The translations under genes were made by a program, and so were the position numbers. Positions 1-7,053 of a DNA stretch of 64,000 nucleotides are shown piece by piece. The DNA is from DASZVB01 sp036272055 (GTDB lineage Bacteria; Myxococcota_A; Polyangia; Polyangiales; Polyangiaceae), in NCBI GenBank assembly GCA_036272055.1, contig DATAZL010000035.1:85136-149135 (forward strand), in the 5' to 3' direction. Positions within the stretch are counted from its first letter, which is position 1, and every line of letters starts with the position of its first letter. The notes under the pieces were generated by a model. It was not told where the DNA came from, ran no database searches, and saw only the letters and a list, made by a program, of their open reading frames with translations.

Positions 1-1896
1 TCCTCGGCCGTCGAACAAGGCCGCATCGTCAAGCTCACAACGCAAAGGCGTGAGGCCCCCGGCGGAGACGGCGGCGCCCACCGAGGTTGGAACGTCGACC
101 CACCGGATCCCGAACGGATCAAAGCGCTCGTCCACTCCGCGCTCGCACGACACTTGGATCAGCTTGTGATCGGCCGCGCTCGGTTCGAGCCGGATCACGG
201 TTTGCGCGGCCTCGGTGATTGCCGACGTGCCGGAGACACCGCGCAAGCCGTTGCCTGTGCCGCTCTTGTTGTCGTGGGCGAGGCCGAGCACGACACAGCG
301 CGTGCGCTCCGAGATCTCCCCGAGGTCGAACAAGGCCCGGGCATAGGCCTCGTCATTGCGCCCCACGTTCGCGCTACGAAGCGCGCTCGTGACGGTGTCC
401 ACGATTACGAGGCCGTACCCCTTCGAGGCGATGACGCGCTCGAGCGCCGCGATCCGCTCGTCGTCGAGCGCCCGCGCGTCCAGCACCGTGAGACGTCCCT
501 CCGCGCGTAGCCGGCGAACGTCGACGTTCAGCGCGCGGCCGATGCACACCATTTTCTTTCGCGCGTTACGCCCACCCTCCGCGGCGAGGTACAGCACGCA
601 CGTTTGGCGGGTCGCTTTGCCCATGCACGGCAAGCCCGCGGCCACGCACACGGCGATCAATGCTGCGGTGGGCGTCTTTGACGAGCCGGCGTACCCCGTG
701 AGCAAGGTGACCTTGCCGGGCGCGATCTGAAAGCCCTCGATCAGCCAGTCGAGGCGCTCGCACGCCGAATCAAAGTCGCGATCGTCACCGAGGATGGCGA
801 GCGGGTCCGAATCGCCCCCGCCCGTCACGGGTGTCCCCCTGCCGGCCCGATCATCGTTCACCAGCGGCGCCGTGGCGTCGTTCGCCTGGCGCCGCGAGGA
901 CCATCGCCCCATGTACGACGACGCGAACGCGGCGGCCTCGATCCGCGCCGCGCGGTCGGCGCCCACGAGCTCGGCGAGCACCTCAACGCCGGAGACGTCC
1001 TCGGCGGCCTTGTCCCACGCCCCCAACGCCCACGACACGCCGGCGTCGACGTCCACCGACCGCTCGCCGGCGAGGAGCCACGCTTGCAGCTCGTCCGCGC
1101 ATTGCCCCCGCGTGCATCCGTTGCGGCGCATCACGCCCCCGATGGCACCGCACAGCACCCACTTGCGACCGGCGTAGGCGCGCCAGTCGCCAATCAAGCC
1201 CGCGATCCCAGCGCCGTTCGCGGGGGCCGCTCCGAGGGGCGCAGCGGGCGGCGTTGGCGCGTTGGGGGCGCCCCACGCGAGCGTGGGCGCCGGCAGGGTG
1301 GCCACGTCGAGCGGTTCGCCGGCGACTCGATAGGTGGCCCGCGGTGGCGTGTCGTGTAGGCGTCCGGCGAAAAGCAGCCGGCTCGGATCACCGGTCTCTT
1401 CGACGCCGGATCCCGGTTCGAGGCCGAGCGCTTCCGCGAACGCGATGCGCGTCGCGCGGCAGTCCTCGGGCGCGATCGGCGAAACGATTGGCGAGACGAC
1501 GCGAAATCGCCGCGCTACCGGCGTGTCGCTCGGGGTGGCGTACAAAAACCCCGCCCAACCGTGGCGCTCGAGTGCAGCGATCACCTCGTCTGGGTCGCCC
1601 TGGTCGACGTCGAGTGCTAGCAGCGTCACCGCCTCAACGTTCGCCTTCGCTCGGGTCGTCTTTTCTCGAAGTGCGTGCGGGGCCCACGCGAGCATGCAGC
1701 GCTTTTGTTCTTCCGCCGACGCGTCCTCGGGGGCGCCCGTGGGGCGGTTCGCGAGTTCGGCGAGTTCATCAACAAATTCGTCCCACGTGAATTCCGCGAT
1801 GTCGGCCGGCAACCGAGAGCGCGCATCCCGGTAGAGCGTGACGCGATACGTGCGATAGGGGGTTGCGCCCGTGGGCGACTGGTGCATACTTGTCAT
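1..1896 (-). CDS. Primase-like / RecA-fold ATPase (helicase-type) replication protein, 3' partial
   Basis: An open minus-strand frame of 632 codons begins at an ATG at 1896 and runs off the left end without a stop. The N-terminal third carries 'LLALDVDQGDPDEV' and then 'YATPSDTPVARRFRVVSPI', which resemble the acidic active-site region and conserved Arg segment of archaeo-eukaryotic-type primases found in phage and plasmid replication proteins. The C-terminal half is a RecA-fold ATPase like RepA helicases: Walker A 'GYAGSSKTPTA', then 'VLYLAAEGG', and Walker B 'LVIVDT' near residue 500. Together this suggests a primase-helicase for replication of the element. It follows the small-gene operon after a 68-bp gap. 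The frame was established by translating the reverse complement codon by codon. The exact fold of the N-terminus is inferred. Confidence 0.8.
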   Translation of the reverse strand, partial: MTSMHQSPTGATPYRTYRVTLYRDARSRLPADIAEFTWDEFVDELAELANRPTGAPEDASAEEQKRCMLAWAPHALREKTTRAKANVEAVTLLALDVDQGDPDEVIAALERHGWAGFLYATPSDTPVARRFRVVSPIVSPIAPEDCRATRIAFAEALGLEPGSGVEETGDPSRLLFAGRLHDTPPRATYRVAGEPLDVATLPAPTLAWGAPNAPTPPAAPLGAAPANGAGIAGLIGDWRAYAGRKWVLCGAIGGVMRRNGCTRGQCADELQAWLLAGERSVDVDAGVSWALGAWDKAAEDVSGVEVLAELVGADRAARIEAAAFASSYMGRWSSRRQANDATAPLVNDDRAGRGTPVTGGGDSDPLAILGDDRDFDSACERLDWLIEGFQIAPGKVTLLTGYAGSSKTPTAALIAVCVAAGLPCMGKATRQTCVLYLAAEGGRNARKKMVCIGRALNVDVRRLRAEGRLTVLDARALDDERIAALERVIASKGYGLVIVDTVTSALRSANVGRNDEAYARALFDLGEISERTRCVVLGLAHDNKSGTGNGLRGVSGTSAITEAAQTVIRLEPSAADHKLIQVSCERGVDERFDPFGIRWVDVPTSVGAAVSAGGLTPLRCELDDAALFDGRG

Positions 1897-1964
1897 GGTA
1901 GATAGTTATCTAGTGTGGGTTGGATTGAACGGCCTCCGGGTGGTACCCCGCGGGGTCGTTCGTT

Positions 1965-2267
1965 TTAGGGGCACCAACCATCGGAAAGCCGACGGTTGTA
2001 TTCATTGGCGAGATCCGCATCACTGACGCGGCGAAGATCCACGCGCGGCGCGGGCAGTGCCTTCGTCTTCTGCGGCGTAGGGCGTTTGCGGCGCGCGGCG
2101 GTCTTTCGCTGCTCGTTCGCGTCGATCCACTTTTCACATGCTCGCGTCACGAGGAGTGAAGCCCGGTGCGCTCGACGCGCGTCCGAACACCCGATAGCGC
2201 CGACGAGCTCGGCCAGGCGATCGAACGCGTCGCGGTGCGGGGATCCGGACGGGGGTTTCTTGATCAC
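1965..2267 (-). CDS. Hypothetical 100-aa protein of element operon
   Basis: A 100-aa basic protein starting with GTG at 2267, chosen because that GTG overlaps the TGA of the preceding gene (GTGA). It has an Ala/Leu/Arg-rich middle ('DRLAELVGAIG', 'LVTRACEKWIDANEQRK'), a Lys/Arg/Pro linker, and ends 'LANEYNRRLSDGWCP'. I do not recognise a family. Size, charge and place between small element proteins and the primase/ATPase gene suggest an accessory DNA-binding or replication factor, which is inference only. A longer in-frame extension upstream exists but would overlap the two preceding genes heavily. Confidence 0.55.
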   Translation of the reverse strand: MIKKPPSGSPHRDAFDRLAELVGAIGCSDARRAHRASLLVTRACEKWIDANEQRKTAARRKRPTPQKTKALPAPRVDLRRVSDADLANEYNRRLSDGWCP

Positions 2268-2434
2268 GGCCGGCCCCGCCTGGCGGACTTCCGTGCGTCG
2301 CGCTGTGCCTTTCGCGCCGCCTTCGCTGCGCGGCGCTGCGCCGTGGTCACAACGTGCGGCGTCGGATCGCCATGCCGCCTGAAAAGGGGCCCGCCGCTGG
2401 CGTCGCCCGTCGCGTGAAATGTACGGAGGCTCAC
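2264..2434 (-). CDS. Small Ala/Arg-rich protein (56 aa) of element operon
   Basis: A 56-aa reading frame that fits exactly between its neighbours: its GTG start (2434-2432) overlaps the TGA of the Cys-motif gene, and its own TGA (2266-2264) overlaps the next GTG start. The C-terminal half is an Ala/Lys/Arg-rich helix ('TTAQRRAAKAARKAQRD') that could bind nucleic acid. No family is recognised. The main support for its reality is the repeated GTGA coupling on both sides; composition alone would not be convincing. Confidence 0.45.
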   Translation of the reverse strand: MSLRTFHATGDASGGPLFRRHGDPTPHVVTTAQRRAAKAARKAQRDARKSARRGRP

Positions 2435-2811
2435 GGCCGCACCTCGGCCTTGTCGCGAGCCCGGGCCCGGCGCTTGGAGGCCGCAACGCGGCACCGGTCG
2501 CTGCACGTGCGCGCGTTGGGCGACTTCGACGGAAATGGTTTCTCGCACGCGACGCACACCACGCGCGTGATTGGGCGCGTCTTCTTCGGCGTGGGCGCGG
2601 TCACGCTCGATGGGGCCGCCCACGCGAGGATGCGACGCGCCGCCTCGGCGATCTCGGCGCGGTTGCCCTCGAGTGCTGCCCAGCAAAGGAGGCGAACCCA
2701 CGCGTGTATCTCGCCGGTGCCCGTTTCCAGGTATTCGGCAACGTCCAAGGGGAAGTCGTCGATTGCACGCATGTGGACGTCGAATGCGGGCACGGTGGTG
2801 CGGGCGGTCAC
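2431..2811 (-). CDS. Hypothetical protein with C-terminal four-Cys (zinc-binding-like) motif
   Basis: A 126-aa protein starting at GTG 2811, which overlaps the stop of the HTH gene by 4 bp. The N-terminal half is mildly acidic and helical ('EIHAWVRLLCWAALEGN'). The C-terminus carries 'VVCVACEKPF' followed about 10 residues later by 'CSDRCRVAASKRRAR', a Cx2C...Cx3C arrangement seen in small zinc-binding proteins that touch nucleic acid, with a basic tail. The function is unknown. Its position in a coupled operon with an excisionase-like protein suggests a regulatory or DNA-binding role in the element. A longer version starting at 2955 would lie almost entirely over the HTH gene and was not chosen. 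Confidence 0.6.
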   Translation of the reverse strand: MTARTTVPAFDVHMRAIDDFPLDVAEYLETGTGEIHAWVRLLCWAALEGNRAEIAEAARRILAWAAPSSVTAPTPKKTRPITRVVCVACEKPFPSKSPNARTCSDRCRVAASKRRARARDKAEVRP

Positions 2812-3026
2812 CGTGCACCGACCTTCGCCCGGCGCGCGCGCTTGGCCCGCTGCACATCGACGGCGGATGCCTCGATCAGCGCATCCAAGTCGGCCTCGCG
2901 GATCAACACGGAGCGGCCGGGCTTGTAGGCTTTGAGCCGCCCTTGGTAGATCCAAAAGCGGACGGTCTCGGGCGACGTCACGAGGCGCGTAGCCGCGTCG
3001 CGCAGCGTGAGATACTTAGCGCTCAC
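2808..3026 (-). CDS. Excisionase/AlpA-like helix-turn-helix DNA-binding protein
   Basis: A 72-aa protein with the layout of small MerR-like winged-helix proteins of the excisionase/AlpA (HTH_17) type: 'KYLTLRDAATRLVTSPETV' followed by 'FWIYQGRLKAYKPGRSVLI' and 'READLDALIEAS'. This is the usual 'domain-closing' strand that positions the DNA-recognition helix. Such proteins act as recombination directionality factors or as activators of integrase and replication genes in prophages and islands. The GTG start at 3026 overlaps the TGA of the upstream 66-aa gene. A basic C-terminal tail follows the domain. It probably controls excision by the integrase at 4944, but that partner is inferred. Confidence 0.82.
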   Translation of the reverse strand: MSAKYLTLRDAATRLVTSPETVRFWIYQGRLKAYKPGRSVLIREADLDALIEASAVDVQRAKRARRAKVGAR

Positions 3027-3223
3027 GGCGACACCGCCGCGCGCGGATCGGGAATGCCGAGCTCCGTCAGGGCCCGGCGCACGTGGTGCTCACTGATCAG
3101 CGTGAGCGGACGCGCGGGATCGAAGTACGCCTCCACCGTGCGCGGGTCGCACGGGACTCGAGCAGCGATGGCAAGTCGGACCTGACGTGATGGGAGGACT
3201 GGCTTGGGAGTGGAACGGGACAC
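3023..3223 (-). CDS. Hypothetical 66-aa protein, first gene of element operon
   Basis: A 66-aa protein starting at GTG 3223 with a clear upstream GGAGG. The sequence contains 'RLAIAARVPCDPRTVEAYF' followed by 'SEHHVRRALTELGIPDPRA'. The first stretch reads like a helix-turn-helix of the kind found in small phage repressors or recombination factors ('AIAARVPCDPRTV' as turn plus recognition helix), but the match is weak. Its TGA overlaps the GTG of the next gene. As the promoter-proximal gene facing the divergent intergenic region it could be a regulator. Family membership is not certain. Confidence 0.6.
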   Translation of the reverse strand: MSRSTPKPVLPSRQVRLAIAARVPCDPRTVEAYFDPARPLTLISEHHVRRALTELGIPDPRAAVSP

Positions 3224-3659
3224 GTGAACCTCCTTCGGGGGTTCGCCGTGCCGTCCGTTCTCCGACCACTCGCGGACTGTGCGGTGCTAGGTCAGGTGGC
3301 CCACCGCTTAGCGAGACCTGGCGGGCCTCGCGGCTATCGATCCAGAAGGTAGCACCGGCGCGCACCCGTGCCACTTGGGGCTCCCGGGGCACACCAGTCG
3401 CCTTATGTCAGCGGCCGGTCTGCGAGTCTGCGAACGCTTTTACGCGCTCTTGAAACGTTACGTTCAGGATGCAAGGCTATCCACCGGTAGATATTAACTT
3501 CCTGAAGAAAGCCGTCGGCAACCCCGTCGTCCGCCGTGCCGACGGGCCGTCATGAAGTTGCTGCGATTTTCGTTTGCTGGGAACTTTTCCGTCAGCTCGG
3601 GCATCATAGGGCTGTTGCGGACGCGGCGTCGCGTCGTACGTTCCGGAGGGAGACGGAAG
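3224..3659. other. Divergent control region of the element
   Basis: About 436 bp without a convincing gene lie between the minus-strand operon and the plus-strand Panacea gene, so promoters for both must be here. An 11-bp inverted repeat, AACGT-T-ACGTT, at 3454-3464 lies next to 'TTGAAA' (3450-3455) and is a candidate operator. An upstream in-frame extension of the Panacea frame to 3552 exists but lacks a ribosome-binding site and is not conserved-looking. Confidence 0.4.
3229..3233 (-). promoter_or_regulatory. Ribosome-binding site of the element operon
   Basis: GGAGG on the minus strand, five bases before the GTG at 3223. It fixes the start of the first operon gene and is the only strong Shine-Dalgarno in the operon; the following genes appear to rely on translational coupling. 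Confidence 0.75.
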
Positions 3660-4139
3660 ATGAACACGGCCCGAATCGATGATGTCTGCGACTACGTCAT
3701 CGCACGGACGATCGCCGGTGACGCCGAGCTGAACCTGCTGAAGTTGCAGAAGCTTCTCTACTACGTGCAGGCGTGGCACCTCGCGTTCCACGGGGAACCG
3801 CTCTTCGCGGGGCGATTTCAAGCGTGGGTGCACGGACCCGTAAATCGAGAAATCTACGTCAGGTTCAAGGGCACGAAATCGCTGTACTCCGACGTCACCG
3901 AGGCGGACGTGCGGCCTGACTTCGACGCCGAGCGTACGCTTCAGCCCAGTGCGCGGAGTCACATCGATAGCGTTCTCGAGACCTACGCGCAGTACACCGG
4001 CACGCAACTCGAGGAGATGACGCATCGAGAGCACCCGTGGCTCGCAGCACGCGCTGGCTACAAGCCCAGCGAGCGATGCGAAAGCGAGATCGACGAGAAA
4101 CACATGGCGCAGTTCTACCGCGCGCGGCTCTCGACTTAG
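3660..4139 (+). CDS. Panacea-domain protein (SocA/GepA-like, putative antitoxin)
   Basis: A 159-aa protein with the Panacea (DUF4065) signature: 'LNLLKLQKLLYYVQAWHLAF' (residues 25-44), 'EPLFAGRFQAWVHGPVNREI' (46-65) and a C-terminal helical segment ending 'HMAQFYRARLST'. Panacea proteins are the antitoxin half of many two-gene toxin-antitoxin pairs and of the SocAB system, where the domain neutralises or delivers its partner; GepA-type members are common in prophages. The ATG at 3660 was chosen because GGAGGGAG precedes it. The next gene starts 27 bp downstream on the same strand, the layout expected of a pair. The function is assigned from the family; that it is an antitoxin here is inference. 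Confidence 0.85.
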   Translation: MNTARIDDVCDYVIARTIAGDAELNLLKLQKLLYYVQAWHLAFHGEPLFAGRFQAWVHGPVNREIYVRFKGTKSLYSDVTEADVRPDFDAERTLQPSARSHIDSVLETYAQYTGTQLEEMTHREHPWLAARAGYKPSERCESEIDEKHMAQFYRARLST

Positions 4140-4166
4140 CAGAGGCGGATCTGGTTGGGGGATTGA

Positions 4167-4898
4167 GTGACGCCGAAACCCGTCCTCGACGGAAAACCGA
4201 CGAAGGTCCGGACCCCGGAAGCCGGGGTCATCCCGCCGTCGCGGAAGTGGACCTTCTCCCTCAGGTGCTGGCGACAAGCCGACTACTTCGGTCTCGACAC
4301 GGATCGAGTCGTGTCCGCCCACTGGTTCGTCGCGTTGTTGAATCGTTTGCGCGAGCTTTGCTTCGAAGACGTCGATGCATTCCGCGCTAGCGGATACAAG
4401 CACGAGGTCCTGCGGTATCACGAGGTCAACTGGGGGGCGCCGAACATTCCGATCGCCCGCCGAGACTGCACCTGGGTACCTCGCGAGTATCTCGAGAACG
4501 AAGTGGACTATCCGTTCTACCAGTTCCAGATCTCTACGGCGTTGGGGCGCGTTGCAGGCTTCTGGGACGAGCAGCAGGTCTTCAACATCGTCATGCTGGA
4601 CCCGCTTCACAATCTGCAGCCGGCGAAGGATTACAACTACCGCGTCGAAGCGACAGGCGACCTGAGATGCGAGTACAGCGAACTGCTGCACAAGCTCGAT
4701 ACTGTCTGCGACGAGACGACCTGTGGTGCGTCTTGCGCGACGCGCGCGCGATTTCTTGAGCTGCGTGCCGGCTCACACCTGGTCAAGGCCATCGTGATTC
4801 CAATCGACGAGGAGCAGCGCCGCGACGTCCTTCAGCTCGTCAACGACGGGAGATCCCTACGAGAAATTCTTGAGACGGGGCTCATAACGCTTGCGTGA
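4167..4898 (+). CDS. Unrecognised protein paired with Panacea gene (candidate toxin)
   Basis: A 243-aa protein starting with GTG 4167. It has three blocks: 'SRKWTFSLRCWRQADYFGL' (about 26-44), a middle with 'HEVNWGAPNIPI', and 'YPFYQFQIS' plus 'GRVAGFWDEQQVFNIVMLDP' and 'HNLQP' (about 117-152), which looks like a small beta-rich domain. A Cys cluster ('CDETTCGASCATR') lies near residue 180. I do not recognise the family. The 27-bp spacing behind a Panacea gene in a mobile element makes it a candidate cognate toxin or effector. Panacea partners are known to be very diverse, so lack of resemblance to known toxins is not evidence against the idea. Confidence 0.65.
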   Translation: MTPKPVLDGKPTKVRTPEAGVIPPSRKWTFSLRCWRQADYFGLDTDRVVSAHWFVALLNRLRELCFEDVDAFRASGYKHEVLRYHEVNWGAPNIPIARRDCTWVPREYLENEVDYPFYQFQISTALGRVAGFWDEQQVFNIVMLDPLHNLQPAKDYNYRVEATGDLRCEYSELLHKLDTVCDETTCGASCATRARFLELRAGSHLVKAIVIPIDEEQRRDVLQLVNDGRSLREILETGLITLA

Positions 4899-4943
4899 TC
4901 GACCTCACCGAATGTTGAAGCCGGACCAGCGGGCGGGTAGTCT

Positions 4944-6125
4944 TTGCGGGTGGCCCGCGCGAACCGCACCGGAGTCAAGGGCCTCTACCGCGACGCGGAC
5001 GGCCGCTACCGCATCGATCTTCGCTGGACGGACCCGCGCTCTGGTGCGCCGCAACGCCACAAGGAGATCCTCCCGCTCGGCACGACGGCCGGCGCCGCTC
5101 GCCTGCGCGCGCAGAGCGTTCTGACGGATGCGCTCGCGGGGCGCACGACGAAGCCCAAGGCCGGCGATGTATCGCGGCTCTCGCACGCGTTCGACGCCTA
5201 CCTCGAGTGGGTGGAGACGAACCGTCCGAAAGCGCACAAGCAACGAAAGTCGATCAAGAAGGTGTGGATCGAGACGGTCGGCGACGTCGCGATCGATCGG
5301 CTCGGGCCGGCGCTCCTCGAGACGTACAAGGCTAAGCGCACCGCAGCGGAGACGGCGCCCGCGACGATCAACAAGGGCGTAATGGTCGTGAAGCACATGA
5401 CGGGGCTTGCAGCTCGCTCCGGGTGGACGTGGATGGATCGCGAGCGTGCGGCCGCGATTCGCGAAGTCGGGATGCTCGAAGAGCCGCCCGGACGACAGCG
5501 CCCGATCAAGCCGAAGGAGCTCGATGCGATCCTCGCGGCGTTCAAGCGCACCGACTCACGCTTCGCGCGGCGCGTGACGGCGGCGGCGCTCCTCACCGGG
5601 TGCCGGCTCGGCGAGCTCCTCGCGCTGCGCGTCGGTGACGTCGATCTCCGCGCGAAGGTCATCGACCTCTCGAAGACGAAGCAGAACCGGAATCATCAGA
5701 TCGTCGTCACCCCTTCCCTCGCCGCCGTCCTGAAAGAGGCGTTAGCGGAGCCGGCATCCAAGAAGACCGGCGTGGTGTTCGTCAACCGGCACGGTGCCGC
5801 GTACACCGTCGATGGCTTCTCGAAGCACTTCGCCCGCGTCACCGAGCGCGCGAAGTGCGGCGACATCACGTTCCACGATCTGCGCCGGCACGTCGGGACG
5901 GTGCTCATCAATGCCGGCGAGCGTCTCGAGGTTGTGTCGAAGCTCCTAGGCCACTCGAACGTGGCCGTGACGCAGCGGAGCTACGCCCATCTCTCGACCG
6001 AGGCGACCCGCGCGGCCTTTGAACGCCTCGCCAGCGTTGCCCCTGTATTGCCCCCGACCGCCACGACCAAGTCACGCATCAGCAAGAAAAAAGCTCGTTC
6101 GTTGCACGCGGCAGGGCTTTCCTAA
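4944..6125 (+). CDS. int: Tyrosine recombinase / integrase
   Basis: A 393-aa integrase with the full three-part layout: an N-terminal arm-binding segment (about 10-65, 'VKGLYRDADGRYRIDLRW'), a SAM-like core-binding domain (about 75-175) and the catalytic domain (190-355). The catalytic residues are all visible: Arg in 'GCRLGELLALR' (about 221), Lys near 246, His-x-x-Arg in 'FHDLRRHVGT' (311/314), His in 'LGHSNV' (337) and the Tyr nucleophile in 'QRSYAHL' (347). The start may be TTG 4944 or GTG 4950; neither has a good ribosome-binding site. The stop codon lies within a tRNA-Arg fragment, so the gene abuts its own attachment site. It should integrate the element at tRNA-Arg(CCT) and, with the HTH protein at 2808, excise it. 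Confidence 0.95.
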   Translation: MRVARANRTGVKGLYRDADGRYRIDLRWTDPRSGAPQRHKEILPLGTTAGAARLRAQSVLTDALAGRTTKPKAGDVSRLSHAFDAYLEWVETNRPKAHKQRKSIKKVWIETVGDVAIDRLGPALLETYKAKRTAAETAPATINKGVMVVKHMTGLAARSGWTWMDRERAAAIREVGMLEEPPGRQRPIKPKELDAILAAFKRTDSRFARRVTAAALLTGCRLGELLALRVGDVDLRAKVIDLSKTKQNRNHQIVVTPSLAAVLKEALAEPASKKTGVVFVNRHGAAYTVDGFSKHFARVTERAKCGDITFHDLRRHVGTVLINAGERLEVVSKLLGHSNVAVTQRSYAHLSTEATRAAFERLASVAPVLPPTATTKSRISKKKARSLHAAGLS

Positions 6126-6162
6126 AGCCAAGGTCGCAAGTTCGATTCTTGCTGGGGGCGCA
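6114..6162 (+). other. 3' fragment of tRNA-Arg(CCT): element attachment site (attR)
   Basis: The sequence folds as the 3' part of a tRNA. It has an anticodon arm with loop TTCCTAA (6119-6125, anticodon CCT) and partial stem, a T-arm with stem GCAAG/CTTGC around TTCGATT (6136-6152), and a 3' acceptor strand TGGGGGC plus discriminator G. The 5' half of the tRNA is absent and is replaced by the end of the integrase gene, whose TAA occupies bases 6123-6125. This is what an integrase that targets the anticodon-loop-to-3'-end block leaves at attR. Identity as tRNA-Arg rests on the CCT anticodon loop. Confidence 0.8.
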
Positions 6163-6231
6163 GTGTGCTCGTCGTGCGACGTACGCGAGAGTCGGGATGC
6201 ACGCGCTGCTCGACGAGCCTACACTCTCCGG

Positions 6232-7035
6232 ATGCGACATTTGGCGATGGCCGCTGCGCTCGCTTCTCTGTCGATCGTCTGCGTCGATGCACGGGGCCAC
6301 ATCGCCCTCGATCAGCCGCCGAAGCGCGATGCGGCGATGAAGACGCATCCCTGTGGCGGTACCGGAGCTCGTTCCGCGACGCCGGCGGTGTTCGCTCCAG
6401 GGCAAAAGATCACCGTGCAATGGCACGAGACGGTCGTGCACCCCGGCTTCTTTCGCATCGCTCTTTCGATGGACGGCACGACGTTCCCGACCGATCCGAC
6501 GGATCCCCCGCCGGCCGTCGCGGCGCCGGTCCTCGCCATCATTCCGAAGGTCGACGGGATCACCAGCCACAGCAGCGACATCACGTTGCCCGAGACGCCG
6601 TGTGAGACCTGCACCATCCAGGTGATCCAGTACATGAGGGCTCACCCGCCGCCGTACTACTACTACCAGTGCGCCGACATCGCGATCCGTACCGGCGGCA
6701 GCGGCGGAGCAGGCGGAGCGACGAGCACCGGTGGCGGTCCTGGCGGCGGTGCCGGCGGCGTCGGGGGTCTCGCCAACGGCGCTGGCGGCGGCGTCCCGGA
6801 CGGAGTCAGCGGCAACGGCCCGGGCAACGGCGCGGGCGGCACGTCGAGTACGGCCGGCGTCACGGGTTCGGGCGGATTCGCGGGCTCGACGCCGGACGCG
6901 GGAACGAGCGCCGCTTCCACGGACAGCGGCGGCTGCGCACTGACGTCACGCGGATCACGACGTTCCCCGACGCTCTTGCTCGCAGCCCTCGCAGCCGCGG
7001 CAATCGTCGGTTCGCTGCGTCGTCGGCGGTGGTGA
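6232..7035 (+). CDS. LPMO-like secreted protein with Gly-rich linker and MYXO-CTERM-like tail
   Basis: A 267-aa exported protein. The ATG at 6232 gives a signal peptide (residues 1-22) whose predicted cleavage leaves His23 ('HIALDQPPKRDAAM') as the mature N-terminus, the first ligand of the copper 'histidine brace' in lytic polysaccharide monooxygenases. A second His is available in 'VQWHETVVHPGF'. The domain ends near 'YYYYQCADIAIR', typical of a myxobacterial monooxygenase-like family. A Gly/Ser/Ala linker of about 75 residues follows. The last 35 residues are 'SGGCAL', a hydrophobic helix and 'RRRRW', the pattern of MYXO-CTERM sorting tails cleaved by myxosortase. The likely role is oxidative attack on polysaccharide at the cell surface; copper binding is inferred. 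Confidence 0.8.
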   Translation: MRHLAMAAALASLSIVCVDARGHIALDQPPKRDAAMKTHPCGGTGARSATPAVFAPGQKITVQWHETVVHPGFFRIALSMDGTTFPTDPTDPPPAVAAPVLAIIPKVDGITSHSSDITLPETPCETCTIQVIQYMRAHPPPYYYYQCADIAIRTGGSGGAGGATSTGGGPGGGAGGVGGLANGAGGGVPDGVSGNGPGNGAGGTSSTAGVTGSGGFAGSTPDAGTSAASTDSGGCALTSRGSRRSPTLLLAALAAAAIVGSLRRRRW

Positions 7036-7053
7036 GTCGCTCGCTCGGTTGGT

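Larger units (their letters stand above)
1..6162. mobile_element. End of an integrative element (attR side)
   Basis: The segment from the window start to about 6162 has the hallmarks of an integrated genomic element. A tyrosine integrase sits at its right edge, directly against a 3' fragment of a tRNA gene. Inside are a primase/ATPase replication-type protein, a small excisionase-like HTH protein, short basic proteins in a tightly coupled operon, and a Panacea pair. The right border is taken as the end of the tRNA fragment. The left border lies outside the window, where an intact tRNA-Arg(CCT) in the same orientation is expected. No capsid, terminase or conjugation genes are visible in this part, so it could be a satellite, a defective prophage or an integrative mobilisable element. 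Confidence 0.75.

Noticed and set aside
3477..4691. 404-aa minus-strand open frame
   Set aside because: It lies antisense over the Panacea gene and its partner, has no family signature, and the plus-strand genes have clear domains and a ribosome-binding site.
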